NCBI RefSeq assembly: GCF_009708005.2 | Contig: NZ_CP052757.1 | Location: 1,674,001 to 1,738,000, forward strand | Length of the DNA stretch: 64,000 bases | Direction: 5' to 3' | Origin: Cellulosimicrobium protaetiae | GTDB taxonomy: Bacteria; Actinomycetota; Actinomycetes; Actinomycetales; Cellulomonadaceae | Part shown: one piece after another, positions 9,502-19,400 of the stretch | How positions within the stretch are numbered: position 1 is the first letter of the stretch | How the letters are laid out: each line of letters opens with the position of its first letter | Notes under the pieces: generated by a model | Databases searched by the model: none | What the model was told of the DNA's origin: nothing | The model's input: only the letters and a program-made list of their open reading frames with translations | Position numbers and translations under genes: made by a program

Positions 9502-9515
9502 GTTGTCGCTACAAC
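9502..9515. promoter_or_regulatory. Operator-like palindrome at promoter of the CatE-like gene
   Basis: GTTGT-CGCT-ACAAC is a 5-4-5 inverted repeat 15-28 nt upstream of the ATG at 9487. On the minus strand TATAGT (about 9514-9519) could be the -10 box, so a bound repressor would block it. No regulator gene adjoins it. Confidence 0.5.
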
Positions 9516-9563
9516 TATATTCCCACATCCCGTGCCCGGCATCCGCACCCCGGGCTTCCTTGC

Positions 9564-9569
9564 TAGGGT
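9564..9569 (+). promoter_or_regulatory. -10 box of the TPP riboswitch/tenA transcript
   Basis: TAGGGT in the context TTGCTAGGGTC lies 11 nt before the first paired bases of the riboswitch, placing the transcript start near 9576. Confidence 0.5.
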
Positions 9570-9579
9570 CGCCCACGAA

Positions 9580-9688
9580 CCACGCGGGGTGTCCCGTCCG
9601 GCGTCGCCGGACCGAGGGACTGAGACGAGCGGTGCGGCCGCTCGGACCCGTCGAACCTGATCTCGCTAGCACGAGCGGAGGAACGTGG
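9580..9688 (+). promoter_or_regulatory. TPP (thiamine pyrophosphate) riboswitch, THI element
   Basis: The conserved blocks of the thi-box are present in order: GCGGGGTGTCCC (9584-9595), a variable P3 arm, CTGAGA (9620-9625), a hairpin, ACCCGTCGAACCTGATCT (9646-9663) and AGCGGAGGAAC (9674-9684). P1 closes CCACG (9580-9584) with CGTGG (9684-9688), ending 2 nt before the tenA ATG. The Shine-Dalgarno GGAGGA (9677-9682) lies inside the element, so control is probably at translation initiation: TPP binding would stabilise P1 and hide the ribosome site (inference from established TPP-switch behaviour). Confidence 0.95.
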
Positions 9689-9690
9689 GC

Positions 9691-10437
9691 ATGACGACGC
9701 CTGCTGCCATCACCACCCCTGTCCTGACGGACCCGACCGTCCTCGTCGCCGACGACGAACCCGGCTTCACCGCCGGTCTCGGACGCCGGTACGCGCACCT
9801 CTTCGACGAGTTCTACGACCACCCGTTCCTCGCGGGGCTCCGCGACGGGTCCGTCGCTCCCGCGTCGGTGCGGCACTACGTGGGCCAGGACCACCGGTAC
9901 CTCACCGCGTACCTGCGCTGCTACGGCCTGGGCATGACGCTGGCCCCCGACCGCGCGTGGGCCGGCTGGTTCCACGACAAGGCCGGCTTCCTGCTCGACG
10001 ACGAGTCCCACGCCCACCACGCGATGTGCGACTTCCTCGAAGTGACGTACGAGGAGGCGCAGACGAACCGCCTCGCCCCGAGCGCGCAGGCGTACGTCGA
10101 CCACATGCTCGCCGCGGGCCGGGACTCCCTCGGCGTGCTCCTCGCCGCGCTCCTGCCGTGCCCGTGGACGTACATCTGGTCGGCGCGCCGGTTCTGGCTC
10201 GCCGAGCGGGAGACGACGCCCGGCGGCATCGCGGACGACCACCCCCTCGCGGGCTGGTGGGAGTTCTACGCCGCCGAGCGCACCGAGGGCGTCCTGGACG
10301 ACCTCCGGTCTCGCCTCGACGCGCTCGCCGCCGACGCGGGCGAGGCGGAGCGCGCCCGCATGGAGCGCGCGTTCGAGCTGAGCTGCCGGCACGAGATCCG
10401 GTTCTGGCAGATGGCGTGGTCGCTCGAGCAGTGGTGA
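9691..10437 (+). CDS. tenA: TenA family thiaminase II / aminopyrimidine aminohydrolase
   Basis: All-helical TenA enzyme of 248 residues that hydrolyses aminopyrimidine degradation products of thiamine for salvage into HMP. Its role is confirmed by the TPP riboswitch directly upstream. Family features are FDEFYDHPFLAGLRDG near residue 38, YVGQDHRYLTAYLRCYG near 60, LLPCPWTYIW near 153 with the candidate nucleophilic Cys, and the C-terminal ELSCRHEIRFWQMAW. The ATG at 9691 is preferred over the GTG at 9685 because GGAGGA is then 8 nt away. No other thi gene is adjacent, so this is a stand-alone salvage gene. Confidence 0.93.
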   Translation: MTTPAAITTPVLTDPTVLVADDEPGFTAGLGRRYAHLFDEFYDHPFLAGLRDGSVAPASVRHYVGQDHRYLTAYLRCYGLGMTLAPDRAWAGWFHDKAGFLLDDESHAHHAMCDFLEVTYEEAQTNRLAPSAQAYVDHMLAAGRDSLGVLLAALLPCPWTYIWSARRFWLAERETTPGGIADDHPLAGWWEFYAAERTEGVLDDLRSRLDALAADAGEAERARMERAFELSCRHEIRFWQMAWSLEQW

Positions 10438-10495
10438 CGCCCCTCCCGGGGCCGTGAGCGCCCGACGTCGGGCCTTACGCCAGGAGCAGATCCCT

Positions 10496-10519
10496 GCCTG
10501 GGTGCCTCGGCACCCGGGC
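10496..10519. terminator. Short hairpin between tenA and popR-like gene
   Basis: Arms 10496-10506 and 10509-10519 pair over about 10 bp with one wobble. It sits just upstream of the -10 box of the next gene. A 14-bp perfect palindrome GCCCGACGTCGGGC is at 10460-10473. Either could terminate tenA. Confidence 0.35.
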
Positions 10520-10529
10520 GGGGCGCGGG

Positions 10530-10535
10530 TAGCGT
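10530..10535 (+). promoter_or_regulatory. -10 box of the popR-like gene (leaderless)
   Basis: TAGCGT ends 6 nt before the ATG at 10542; there is no ribosome-binding site. Confidence 0.5.
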
Positions 10536-10541
10536 GACCGC

Positions 10542-11036
10542 ATGGACCCGACGAGCGCAGTGCCGAGCGGAGCGCCGAACGCACTGCCGCGCGGAGCGAC
10601 GGCGAGCCACCGGCCCCGAGGGGGCGGGCGGCCGGAGCCGCTCCTGCGCCACGTCATCGGCGGGATCCTCCGCCGGGCGCGGCTCGCGCAGGGTCGCACG
10701 CTCGTCGACGTCGCCGCTGCGGCGCGCGTGTCGACCGCCTACCTCTCCGAGGTGGAACGTGGCCGCAAGGAGGCGTCCTCCGAGGTGCTGGCCGCCGTGT
10801 GCGGCGCCCTCGGCCTGCGCCTCGTGGACCTCGTCGCCCGCACGGGGGAGGAGCTGCGACCCGTCGCACCCGTGCGCGTGCTCTCCTCCGTCCGGGAGCG
10901 CGGCGCGCTCTCGGCGCCGCGGCACCCCGCGCCCGCGGGCGAGCCCGTGCGCGACCTCCCGGTCGCGCGGGCCAGGATCACGTCGTCCGCACCGGCGGCA
11001 CGCACCACCACCGACGTCCTGCTCCTCGCGGCCTGA
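10542..11036 (+). CDS. popR: PopR/ClgR-type activator of clp genes with C-terminal degron
   Basis: 164-residue XRE-type HTH regulator. Residues about 35-95 ([47 protein letters not shown]) match the highly conserved DNA-binding domain of actinobacterial ClgR and PopR, activators of clp protease genes. The last residues are LLLAA. An Ala-Ala end is, as I recall, the signal by which ClpP degrades PopR/ClgR, giving feedback on protease level. A clpP pair of the ClpP3/ClpP4 type lies 1.1 kb away, and PopR-like boxes lie in its upstream region. That favours PopR over ClgR, but the paralogues are hard to separate. About 30 N-terminal residues are disordered. Confidence 0.8.
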   Translation: MDPTSAVPSGAPNALPRGATASHRPRGGGRPEPLLRHVIGGILRRARLAQGRTLVDVAAAARVSTAYLSEVERGRKEASSEVLAAVCGALGLRLVDLVARTGEELRPVAPVRVLSSVRERGALSAPRHPAPAGEPVRDLPVARARITSSAPAARTTTDVLLLAA

Positions 11037-11142
11037 ACGCAGACCGCCCGAGCGTCGCGGGGCCGGCGGGGACGGCGGGCGACCGGGAGACACCGCGTGT
11101 CGCGCCCCGGTGCGGCGAGGTGGGCGCCGCTACCGTCGAGGC

Positions 11143-12108
11143 ATGACGGAGCCGCAGACCGCGCACGGCACGGCGGAGCAGACCGCCCCGGCGCTCCAGG
11201 AGCTCGTCGACGACGCCGCGTTCCTCTCGCACGAGCACCAGCTCCACCTCGCCGACCTCCACGGCGACGACGCGTGGGGCGCCGAGATGTCGACCGGCAC
11301 GTTCACGTTCACCGCACCCGGCGGGGAGACGGCGACGTGCCGGCTCCAGTTCCTCGGCACCGCCGCTCCCGGGCCCGGGAGCTGGATGTGGGCGTGGCAC
11401 AACGTCAACGGCTTCCCCGACGACGTGCTGCGCGCCGCGGGACGGACCCGCGAGAGCGGGCTGCGCGAGGCGGGAGAGCCGGAGCTGCCGCTCACGGACG
11501 ACCTGCCCTACCGCCTCGCGCTCGCGACCAAGGCCGTCACCGGCTCCTGGACCCACTACAGCGCGCCCGTCGGCGGCGGGACGCGCGCCTGGTTCCTCCT
11601 GGAGGACGAGAGCCTCGTCCTGCCCGCGCCGAGCGTGCCGCGCGTCGTGCGGGTGCTGAGCGAGGGCCTGCTGTCGGTCACGGTGGTCGACCACCGGCGA
11701 GCGGTCGCGTCCTACTCGTCGGCGCGGGGCCTCGAGGCGACGGACGACGGCGGCACGGCCGAGCTCACCCTGCCCGACGGGCACGTGACGGTCCGGTTCG
11801 ACGAGCACGATCGGATCGCCGGTATCCAGGCGACCGCGCGCCGCGCGCCGGAGCCCGACCCGACCCAGCCCGGCGCCGGCGAACCCGCGGAGGGCACCGT
11901 CGTCGTCGTCGAGCCCGGGCTCGAGGCGTCGGGACCGGAGGCGCCGGAACCCGACGACTCCGGACCAGACGACTCGGGAGACGCCCCCTCGGGACCCCAC
12001 GGACCGGCCGCCACGGCACCGGCGGCCACGGCACCGGCGGCCACGGCACCAGCGGACGAGCCCGCACCGGAGCCGCGCCGGCGGTCGTGGTTCCGGCGCC
12101 GCGGGTAG
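11143..12108 (+). CDS. Uncharacterised protein, DUF6882-like
   Basis: Protein of 321 residues without a signal peptide. The N-terminal 220 residues form a compact domain (ELVDDAAFLSHEHQLHLADL, GSWMWAWHNVNGFPD, WTHYSAPVGGGTRAWFLL) that I associate, from memory only, with the DUF6882 group. The remaining 100 residues are acidic and Pro-rich, carry an Ala-Thr-Pro repeat and end in a basic RRRSWFRRRG. TACCGT ends 6 nt before the ATG, so the mRNA is probably leaderless. It lies between the popR-like gene and the convergent clpP pair; whether it belongs to that system is unknown. Confidence 0.6.
   Translation: MTEPQTAHGTAEQTAPALQELVDDAAFLSHEHQLHLADLHGDDAWGAEMSTGTFTFTAPGGETATCRLQFLGTAAPGPGSWMWAWHNVNGFPDDVLRAAGRTRESGLREAGEPELPLTDDLPYRLALATKAVTGSWTHYSAPVGGGTRAWFLLEDESLVLPAPSVPRVVRVLSEGLLSVTVVDHRRAVASYSSARGLEATDDGGTAELTLPDGHVTVRFDEHDRIAGIQATARRAPEPDPTQPGAGEPAEGTVVVVEPGLEASGPEAPEPDDSGPDDSGDAPSGPHGPAATAPAATAPAATAPADEPAPEPRRRSWFRRRG
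12010..12054 (+). repeat. Three 15-bp tandem repeats inside the DUF6882-like gene
   Basis: The unit GCCACGGCACCGGCG occurs three times in frame (last copy with one mismatch), encoding a repeated Ala-Thr-Ala-Pro-Ala run in the disordered C-terminal region. Copy number could vary without a frameshift. Confidence 0.75.
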
Positions 12109-12139
12109 GCGCGCGCCCGCGGCCTGCCCTGACCCCGGC

Positions 12140-12748
12140 TCAGGCGGCCGCCGCGGCGAGCTTGCGCGACGTGACGATGGCGTCCGCGACGCCGTACTCG
12201 ACGGCCTGGCGCGCCGTGAGCACGAGGTCGCGGTCGGTGTCCGCGCGCAGGCGCTCGACGGTCTGCCCCGTGTGGCGGGACAGGACCTCCTCGGTCTCGG
12301 AGCGGATGCGCAAGATCTCCTCGGCCTGGATCGACAGGTCGGAGATGGTGCCCTCGCCGCCGCCCGAGGGCTGGTGCAGCAGGACGCGCGAGTGCTCGAG
12401 CACGAACCGCTTGCCCGGCGTCCCCGCCGCGAGCAGCACGGCCGCGGCCGACGCGGCCTGGCCCATGCAGATGGTGGACACGTCGCAGCGGACGAACTGC
12501 ATCGTGTCGTAGATCGCCATGAGCGCCGTCGCGGAGCCGCCGGGGGAGTTGATGTACAGGCCGATCTCCTGGTCCGGGGCGTCGGACTCCAGGTGCAGGA
12601 GCTGGGCCATGACGACGTTCGCGACGCCGTCGTCGATCTCCGTGCCGAGGAAGACGATGCGCTCCGAGAGCAGGCGGGAGAAGACGTCGAACGCGCGCTC
12701 GCCGAGCGGGGTCTTCTCGACGACGGTCGGGATCGTGTAGCTCGCCAT
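12140..12748 (-). CDS. clpP: ATP-dependent Clp protease proteolytic subunit, ClpP4-like
   Basis: Serine-protease subunit of 202 residues that forms part of a barrel-shaped tetradecamer working with ClpX or ClpC. The catalytic Ser is in GQAASAAAV (about 99), His in LLHQPSGGG (about 124) and Asp in DTDRDL (about 173). The start [25 protein letters not shown] and INSPGGS are typical. Its body resembles the second (ClpP3/ClpP4) pair of Streptomyces rather than the housekeeping clpP1P2 pair, which normally precedes clpX. Here no tig or clpX is adjacent. Its start overlaps the stop of the upstream clpP by 1 nt. The C-terminus is an unusual Ala-rich KLAAAAA. Confidence 0.92.
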   Translation of the reverse strand: MASYTIPTVVEKTPLGERAFDVFSRLLSERIVFLGTEIDDGVANVVMAQLLHLESDAPDQEIGLYINSPGGSATALMAIYDTMQFVRCDVSTICMGQAASAAAVLLAAGTPGKRFVLEHSRVLLHQPSGGGEGTISDLSIQAEEILRIRSETEEVLSRHTGQTVERLRADTDRDLVLTARQAVEYGVADAIVTSRKLAAAAA

Positions 12749-13383
12749 CACAGCCCCACCTTCCGGGTGGAGCGGGCCGGGCGGACGTCGTCGACGGACT
12801 CGACGATCCGGTCGACCATGCCGTACTCCAGCGCCTGCTGCGCCGTGAACCAGCGGTCCCGGTCGGAGTCCCTCGCGATGGTCTCGACGCTCTGCCCCGT
12901 GCTCTCGGCGGTCAGCCGGTGCATGAGGCCCTTGGTGTACACGAGGTTCTCGGCCTGGATCGCGATGTCGACCGCGGTGCCGCCGATCCCCGCCGAGGGC
13001 TGGTGCATCATGATCCGCGCGTGCGGGAGCGCGTACCGCTTGCCCGGCGTGCCCGCGCACAGCAGGAACTGGCCCATGCTCGCGGCGAAGCCCATCGCGA
13101 CGGTCGAGACGTCGTTGGGGATGAGCCGCATCGTGTCGTAGATCGCGAGCCCGGCGCTCACCGAGCCGCCGGGGGAGTTGACGTAGAGCGCGACGTCTGC
13201 GCGCGGGTCCTCCGCCGAGAGCAGGAGGAGCTGCGCGCACAGGCGGTTCGCGACGGCGTCGTCCACCGCCGTGCCGAGGACGACGATGCGCTGGTGCAGC
13301 AGGCGCGTCGTGAGCTGGTCGTCGAAGGACGCCGCCGGGGCGACGGCCTCCGCGTGCGGTGGGCGTGCGGTGTACGTGGTCAT
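12748..13383 (-). CDS. clpP: ATP-dependent Clp protease proteolytic subunit, ClpP3-like
   Basis: First gene of the clpP pair, 211 residues. The catalytic Ser is in GFAASMGQF (about 109), His in MMHQPSAG (about 134) and Asp in DSDRDRWF (about 185); [19 protein letters not shown] is also present. The pair is expected to assemble as a mixed two-ring protease, as in other actinobacteria. The ATG at 13383 is used because homology starts there; upstream sequence in frame is the operator region. A 16-bp perfect inverted repeat made of two PopR-like boxes lies 38-75 nt upstream, so expression is probably induced by the PopR-like activator encoded at 10542. Confidence 0.93.
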   Translation of the reverse strand: MTTYTARPPHAEAVAPAASFDDQLTTRLLHQRIVVLGTAVDDAVANRLCAQLLLLSAEDPRADVALYVNSPGGSVSAGLAIYDTMRLIPNDVSTVAMGFAASMGQFLLCAGTPGKRYALPHARIMMHQPSAGIGGTAVDIAIQAENLVYTKGLMHRLTAESTGQSVETIARDSDRDRWFTAQQALEYGMVDRIVESVDDVRPARSTRKVGL

Positions 13384-13420
13384 GGGACCACCGTGCCCCG
13401 GGGACGGACCGGACCGACGG

Positions 13421-13458
13421 GTGATCTGCCGTCGGCACATTCGCCGACGGCAGATCAC
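13421..13458. promoter_or_regulatory. Paired PopR-like operator boxes upstream of clpP3/clpP4
   Basis: A perfect 16-bp inverted repeat (13421-13436 and 13443-13458, 6-nt loop). Each arm contains ATCTGCC-GTC-GGC. Together they give two head-to-head sites close to the PopR operator as I remember it from Streptomyces lividans (TTCTGCC-N3-GGCAGAA). The repeat ends 38 nt upstream of the clpP start, a suitable place for an activator. It could also act as a hairpin terminator for the large gene upstream, since its stop is only 17 nt away. Confidence 0.6.
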
Positions 13459-13474
13459 GTGCGGTGACCCTCCG

Positions 13475-16400
13475 CTACTTGTTGGGCCAGGTGTTCCTCT
13501 GGACCTCCACACGGGCCGGCGCCGGGCTCACCGAGATCCAGTTCTGCGGCGCCGGGTAGTAGTTGCCCATGATGCAGGGGAGGTCGAACGACGCGTTGGG
13601 ACCGAACTCGCGGGTGTACCCACCGGTGATGGCGTGGTCGTAGCCGCCCGCGTTCGTCATGCACTGCACGGTGTACGTGTCCGTCGGGAAGGTCGCGTTC
13701 GTGTTGAGCCTGTACTTGGTGCACACGCTGAGGTCGTTGCAGTCACCGTAGGAGCCGGTCGTGGCAGGGGCGCCTCGCGACGCCCAGATCCGTGGTGGGT
13801 CGGGACGCTTGTCGGTCGTGAACGTGGCCTGGTTGCCCCACGCGCTGCACCCGGCGGCGTTGCAGGCGCGGGCCTGGAGCCGGAACGTCTGGTCGTAGTC
13901 GGAGCCGACGTCCACGCGCTGGCCGGTGCCGGAGCTGTTCTGAGCTCCGGAGAGCTGCCACTCGTAGCGCGAGATGCCGTCGCCCCCGTTGGAGGACGGG
14001 GCCGAGATCGTGAAGCGGCCCCGGTTCTCCCCGATCCTCGACGCGGAGGTGCTGGGTTGGCCCGGCTTCCCGTAGGCGCGTGCCTGCCCTGACGCCTGGC
14101 TTGACGTCGAGGTTCCGCCCGCGTTCGTCGCGGTCACGGTGAACGTGTACGTGCCGGCCGGGAGTCCCGTGAAGTCCACCGACGTCCCGGCGACCTGCTT
14201 GGTCGCGCCGCCGGGTGCCGCGGTCACCGTGTAGGCGGTGATCGGGCTGCCGTTGGCGTCGGCGGCGCCCCAGGAGACGCGCGGGATGCCGCTGTCCTGC
14301 GATCCGGAGCCGACGTTCTGCACGCTCGGGCGCGGCGGGGCCTCGGGTCGACCGAACGGGACGACGGCGGCGGACTGACCGCTCGGCGCCGTCACGCCCG
14401 CCTTGTTCTCCGCGGTGACGGTGAACGTGTACGACGACTCGTTGTCGAGGCCGGTCGCCTTGTGGCTGAGCCCGGTGAGCGTCAGCGCGGCGCCGTCGGG
14501 CGAACCGTTCCGGTACCGCTGGAGGTGGTACGCCTTGACGGCGTCGCCGTTCTCGAACGGTGCCTTCCACGCCACGTCGATCGAACCGCCGTTGAGCGGG
14601 GAGTCGGAGGCGCGGCTCGCGCTCGGGGTCTCGGGGACGTCCGGGAGCCCCGCGGGGATCTCCTCGGCGGAGTAGTCGCCCCAGTCGGACGGGTCGGGCG
14701 CCCGGTTGACCGCCTGGACACGCACCCGGTAGGCGACGCCGTTCGTGAGGCCGGTCCACACGACCTGGTTCCCCGACAGGGCCTGCATCTGGATCGCGCC
14801 GCCCGGGGGTGCGGGGGAGATCTCCAGGTTGACCGTCTCGATCGCGGAGCGGTCGGTGTAGGTCTTGTTCTCCCACGTGACGGTGAGGGACTTGTCGCCG
14901 AACTCGAGGGTGGGTGCGGCGGGCGGGTCGGGCTTCTCATCGGGGCGGGCGACCTCGGAGGGCGGGGAGGCGGGTCCGTCGCCGACGGCGTTGGTCGCGA
15001 ACACGGTGAACGTGTACTCGACGTCGTTGGTCAGGCCGTCGAGGGTGCAGGTGGTGGTGCCGCAGGCCTTCTCGTAGCCGTTCTGGGAGCGGACGGTGTA
15101 GCCGGTGATGTCGGCGCCGTTGTTGTTCGGCGGGTCCCAGGACAGCACGACGGTCTTCGAGCGGACCTCGTCGACCTGCGGGGTGGCGGGCGCCTCGGGC
15201 TTGCCGAGCACCTTGAGCTGGACGCGACCCTCCACGAGCCGGTCCTGGTCCTTGGTCGCGTCCTGCACGCGGTAGACGACGACCATCACGCCGACGAAGC
15301 TCTCGGCCGGGGTGACGGTCACGCTGTCACCCGTGAACGCGACGTCACCCGATCCGGTCTCGACGACCGCGCCCGTCACGGTGAGCGGGGTGTCCGGGAA
15401 CGGGTTGGAGTCGTTCGCGAGGACGGGGACGGTCGTCGGCTTGCCCTGGTGGGCGTCGTCGACGGTGTCCTGGTTGGCGCGCGCGAGGGGTCGGGTGGAC
15501 GCAACGACGGTGAGGGTCGCGGTGCCCTCGACCGGGGGGTGCTCGCCGTCGGTGACGGAGATGGGGACCTGGACGACCGAGCCCTTGGGGACGTCCGGGG
15601 TGGCCTGGGCATGCAGCGTCGAGCCCTCGACCGTGACGGTCACGCCCTGCGCCTGGCCCGTGGCCTTGAACGTCAGGGGGTCGCCGTCGGCGTCGGTGGC
15701 GAACCGTGCGAGGTCGATCGAGGCCTCCTCGCCCGCCGCGACGTCGAGCGTCGGGGTGGAGAGCTCCGGCGGCAGGTTCTCCGGCGGGACCACGGTGATC
15801 GGCAGCGTGAGCAGCGCCGTGTGCCCGTCAGGGTCGTCGGGGCCGCTGCCGTCGGTCACCTCGAAGGTGACGGCGGCAGGTCCGACGTACTCGGCGTTCG
15901 ACGTGTAGACGATCTCGGTGGTCGAGGGCACCTCGCGGGTCCCCTCGAGCGCGGTGACCTTCTCCTCGGTCGTGAGGCGGGGCGTCTTGCCCTCGACGAC
16001 CAGCACGTAGTCCGTGATGTCGATCGGCAGCGGCTCGCCGCTCACGACCTCCAGGGGCGTGATGCCGGGGCGCAGGGTCGGGGCCTGGTCGGTGAGGCCG
16101 GGGACCTTGACGAAGGCCTTGGCGGTGAGGCCGTCGACGTCGGTGACGGTGTAGGTCACGACCTGGCGGGTCTCGGTGAGGGTGACGACGAGCTCGCCGG
16201 TGTCGGTGACGGTGGTGGTGGTCGCGTCGGTGGTGACGGTGAGCTCGGTCGCGGCGCCGTCGGGGTCGTCGTCGTTGTCCAGGACGGGGACGGTGACCTC
16301 GGTCTTGCCGAGGATGTCCTCGACGGGCACGGTGTCGTCGCGCGCGACGGGGGGCAGCAGGGGGGCGTCGGCGGCGACGTTGACGGTGACGGCGCCGGTG

Positions 16401-19400
16401 GCGCGGGCGCCGTAGGTGTCCTGGACCTGGTAGTAGAACGTGTAGGCGCCGTCCTGATCGGGGCTGGTGAGGACGATGCGGTCGGTCACGACCTCGGCGT
16501 CCAGGTCGTGGGTGTCCTCGATGCCGCCGGGGACCAGGCCGACCTGGTCGCCGTCGGGGTCGGTGTCGTTGGCCACGGCCGCGACCGAGACCGTGCGCCC
16601 GGGGCGCACCGTGATCTCGTCGTCCACCGCCACGGGCGGCTGGTTCGTCTCGGCGGGCCGGGCGATGCCGACCTGGACCGTCCCGACGGCGGTGGCGCCG
16701 CGCGCGTCGAGCACGGAGTAGGTGAACGTGTCGTGCCCGGTCGCGTTCTTGGACGCCGCGTACTCGATCTGGCCGTCCACGACCCGGGCGGTGCCCTTGC
16801 CCGCGGGGGTCGCGATGCCGGTGACCTGCACGGAGTCGCCGTCGGGGTCGATCCCGTCGAGCGGGACCGCGATGCGCACGCTGGACCCCGACAGCACGCG
16901 GGCCTGGATCTCGCGGGGTTGCGGGGGCGCGTTGTCCTCGCCGTCGCGGATGCGGATCGTGACCTGGGCGGAGTCCTCCTGCCCGTTGACGTCGCGCACC
17001 CGGTAGATCGCGTACGCCGTCCCGGCCTCGGGGCCGGCCTTGAACCGCAGCGTGTCCTCCGAGACGAACGCCTCGCCCAGCGCGGGGTCGACGTCCTGCT
17101 CGAGCTCGGGCTGCAGGAACAGCTCCAGCCCGTCGGGGTGCGTGTCGTTCTTCAGCACCGGGACCGTCACCACGTCCCCGGCGTGCACCGTGACCTCGTC
17201 CGCCGCGGCCTGCGGCGGCTGGAGACGCGTCGGCGCCGGCACGGGGATCACCCGCACCTGCCCGGTCGCGGTCTCGGTCCCGTTGGAGGCCGTGTACTCC
17301 ACCGTCACCGGCGCGTCCAGGCGCCGGATCTCGGTCACCCGGAGCATCTGGTGCGCCAGGATCGCCACCGAGACGCCCGCGTCGGCGGGGACACGCACGG
17401 ACTGGACGACGAGCACCCCACCGGCGGGGTCGGTGTCGTTGGCCAGCACGTCCACGAGCGTGGACCCGCCCGCGGGGAGCAGCGCCGTGTCGGTCACCAC
17501 GATCGGGGCACCCGCGGCCTCCGACGGCGGCAGCACGTCCACCCGCACCAGACCCGTCGTCGCGTTCGGGCCGTCCGTGACCTGGTACGTCAGGTCGTAC
17601 GACCGCGGCTCCATCGACAAGAACGTGAACGTGCCCGCGTCGTAGTTCGGCGTGATCTCCGCCGGCGCGGACTCCGACACCGACGCCAGACGCAGCTCGT
17701 CGCCGTTCGGGTCGGTGTCGTTGCGCAACGGCTCCACCGTGACCGGCTGCCCCGCCGGCACCACCACGTGGTCGTTCACCGCGACCGGCGGCTGCGGCCC
17801 GGGCACCACGTCCACCAGCAGCTTGCCCTCGAAGGACATCTCGCCGTCGGAGACGAGGAGGGTCACGATCTTGCGGCCCGTCGAGCCGCCACCGTCGCGG
17901 AACTCGACCGTGCCGTCCGGGCGCGAGCGCACGTCGTCACCCGCGACGGTCGCCGCGGCCGAGGCGAGGTACAGGTCGTCGCCGTCCGGGTCCTTGAAGT
18001 ACGGCAGCACCTTGATCGAGGCCCGACCACCCTGAGCCACCCGCAGCACCGGGTCACCCGTCTGCTCCGGCGCCGCGTTCTCCCCCCACGGCGACACCTT
18101 CAACGTCACCCCGGCCTCGGCCACGCCCCCGCGCCCGTCCGCCACCGCATACCGGAACGTGCCGGTGCCCTGCGCGTCCTCGGGCACCACGGCCTGCAAC
18201 GCCGCACCACCCATGATCGCCTGCACCGTCGCGTTCGCCGGGGAGTCCCCCGCGAGCGACGCCGTCATCACGTCCCCGTCCGGGTCCACGTCGTTACCCA
18301 GCACCGGCAGGATCGTCGTGCGCCCCGGGCGCACCCCGAACGAGTCGTCCTTCGGCTGCGGCGGCTTGTTCGGCTGGGTCCGGTCCGCGATGAACTGGTC
18401 CACCTGCTCCGGGTTCGTCAGCTCCGCGTCCGACTCCTCGCCCTCGGCCTCCTCCGGCATCTGCACGTCCCAGTCGTCGACCTTCTGGTACTCGTCCGCC
18501 GCCATCCACAACGTCCCCGCCGACAGGTCGTTCAGCACGATCACCTGCCGGTTCACCCGATACTCCAACCGGGTCTGCGGGTCCAGGCCCTCGAGCCGCT
18601 CGTCCACGTCGCGACCCGTGCCGTCGCAGTCCCGGATCACCTGACCCGTCGAGGCCCACGCCCCGTACGTGCACACACCGAGCTGGACGGGCGCCGCCGG
18701 CACCCCCTGCGCGGCACGACGCTGCGCGTCCCCACCCTTGAGCGGCTGGGACACGAGCGCGTCCGTCGTGGCCACCACGACCACGTCCGAGGACTGCGAC
18801 GGCTGCTGGAGGCGCGCGTCGCCACCACCCTCGACCGCCACGCTCTCGCCGCCCGGCAGGATCAGGTGCGACGCTGACCGGTCGAGCACGACCGGCTCGT
18901 CGCCCACCGCGGTCACGTCGACCTCGGCACCCTTGCTCACCGGCAGGGCGGACGAGGACGGCTCACCCTCGACCGCGCCCTTCGACGTCGTCGCCACCGT
19001 CCACAACGTCCCCGTCGAGGGGATCGCCGCGAACACCGTCCCGTCCCGCGACACCGTCAGCGCGCCCTCGCCACCGACCTCCGCCACCGGGTCCAGCTTC
19101 TCCGCGTCGAACGACGCCGCGCCGTCGAACGGCAGCACCCACAACAGGCCCTCCTCGCCGTCGAGGATCGCCGTCGTCGCACCACCCGAGACCACCTGCG
19201 CCCCCGCCGGGAGACGGATCTGCCCGTCCAGCTTGAGGTGCGCGACGCTCACCGGGGACGCCGTCCCCGTCCCCGCGTCGTCCAGCAGCACCCGGCCGGC
19301 GTCCTGCTGCACGTCGAACGACGCGCTGCCCGCGTTCAACGTCCCGTCCAGGGCCTGCGACTCCGAGTTGAACCGACCCAGCAACCCGGCCGACGTCTTC

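Noticed and set aside
12140-13383. Annotation as the housekeeping clpP1-clpP2 operon
   Set aside because: No trigger factor or clpX adjoins it, and the sequences plus the PopR-like regulator and boxes fit the clpP3-clpP4 type better. Not certain without the rest of the genome.
14462-18877. A 1,471-codon open frame antisense to the giant surface-protein gene
   Set aside because: It is a shadow of the GC-rich minus-strand gene: Arg/Gly/Val-rich low-complexity translation, no domain motifs, while the minus strand shows clear Ig and Fn3 modules.
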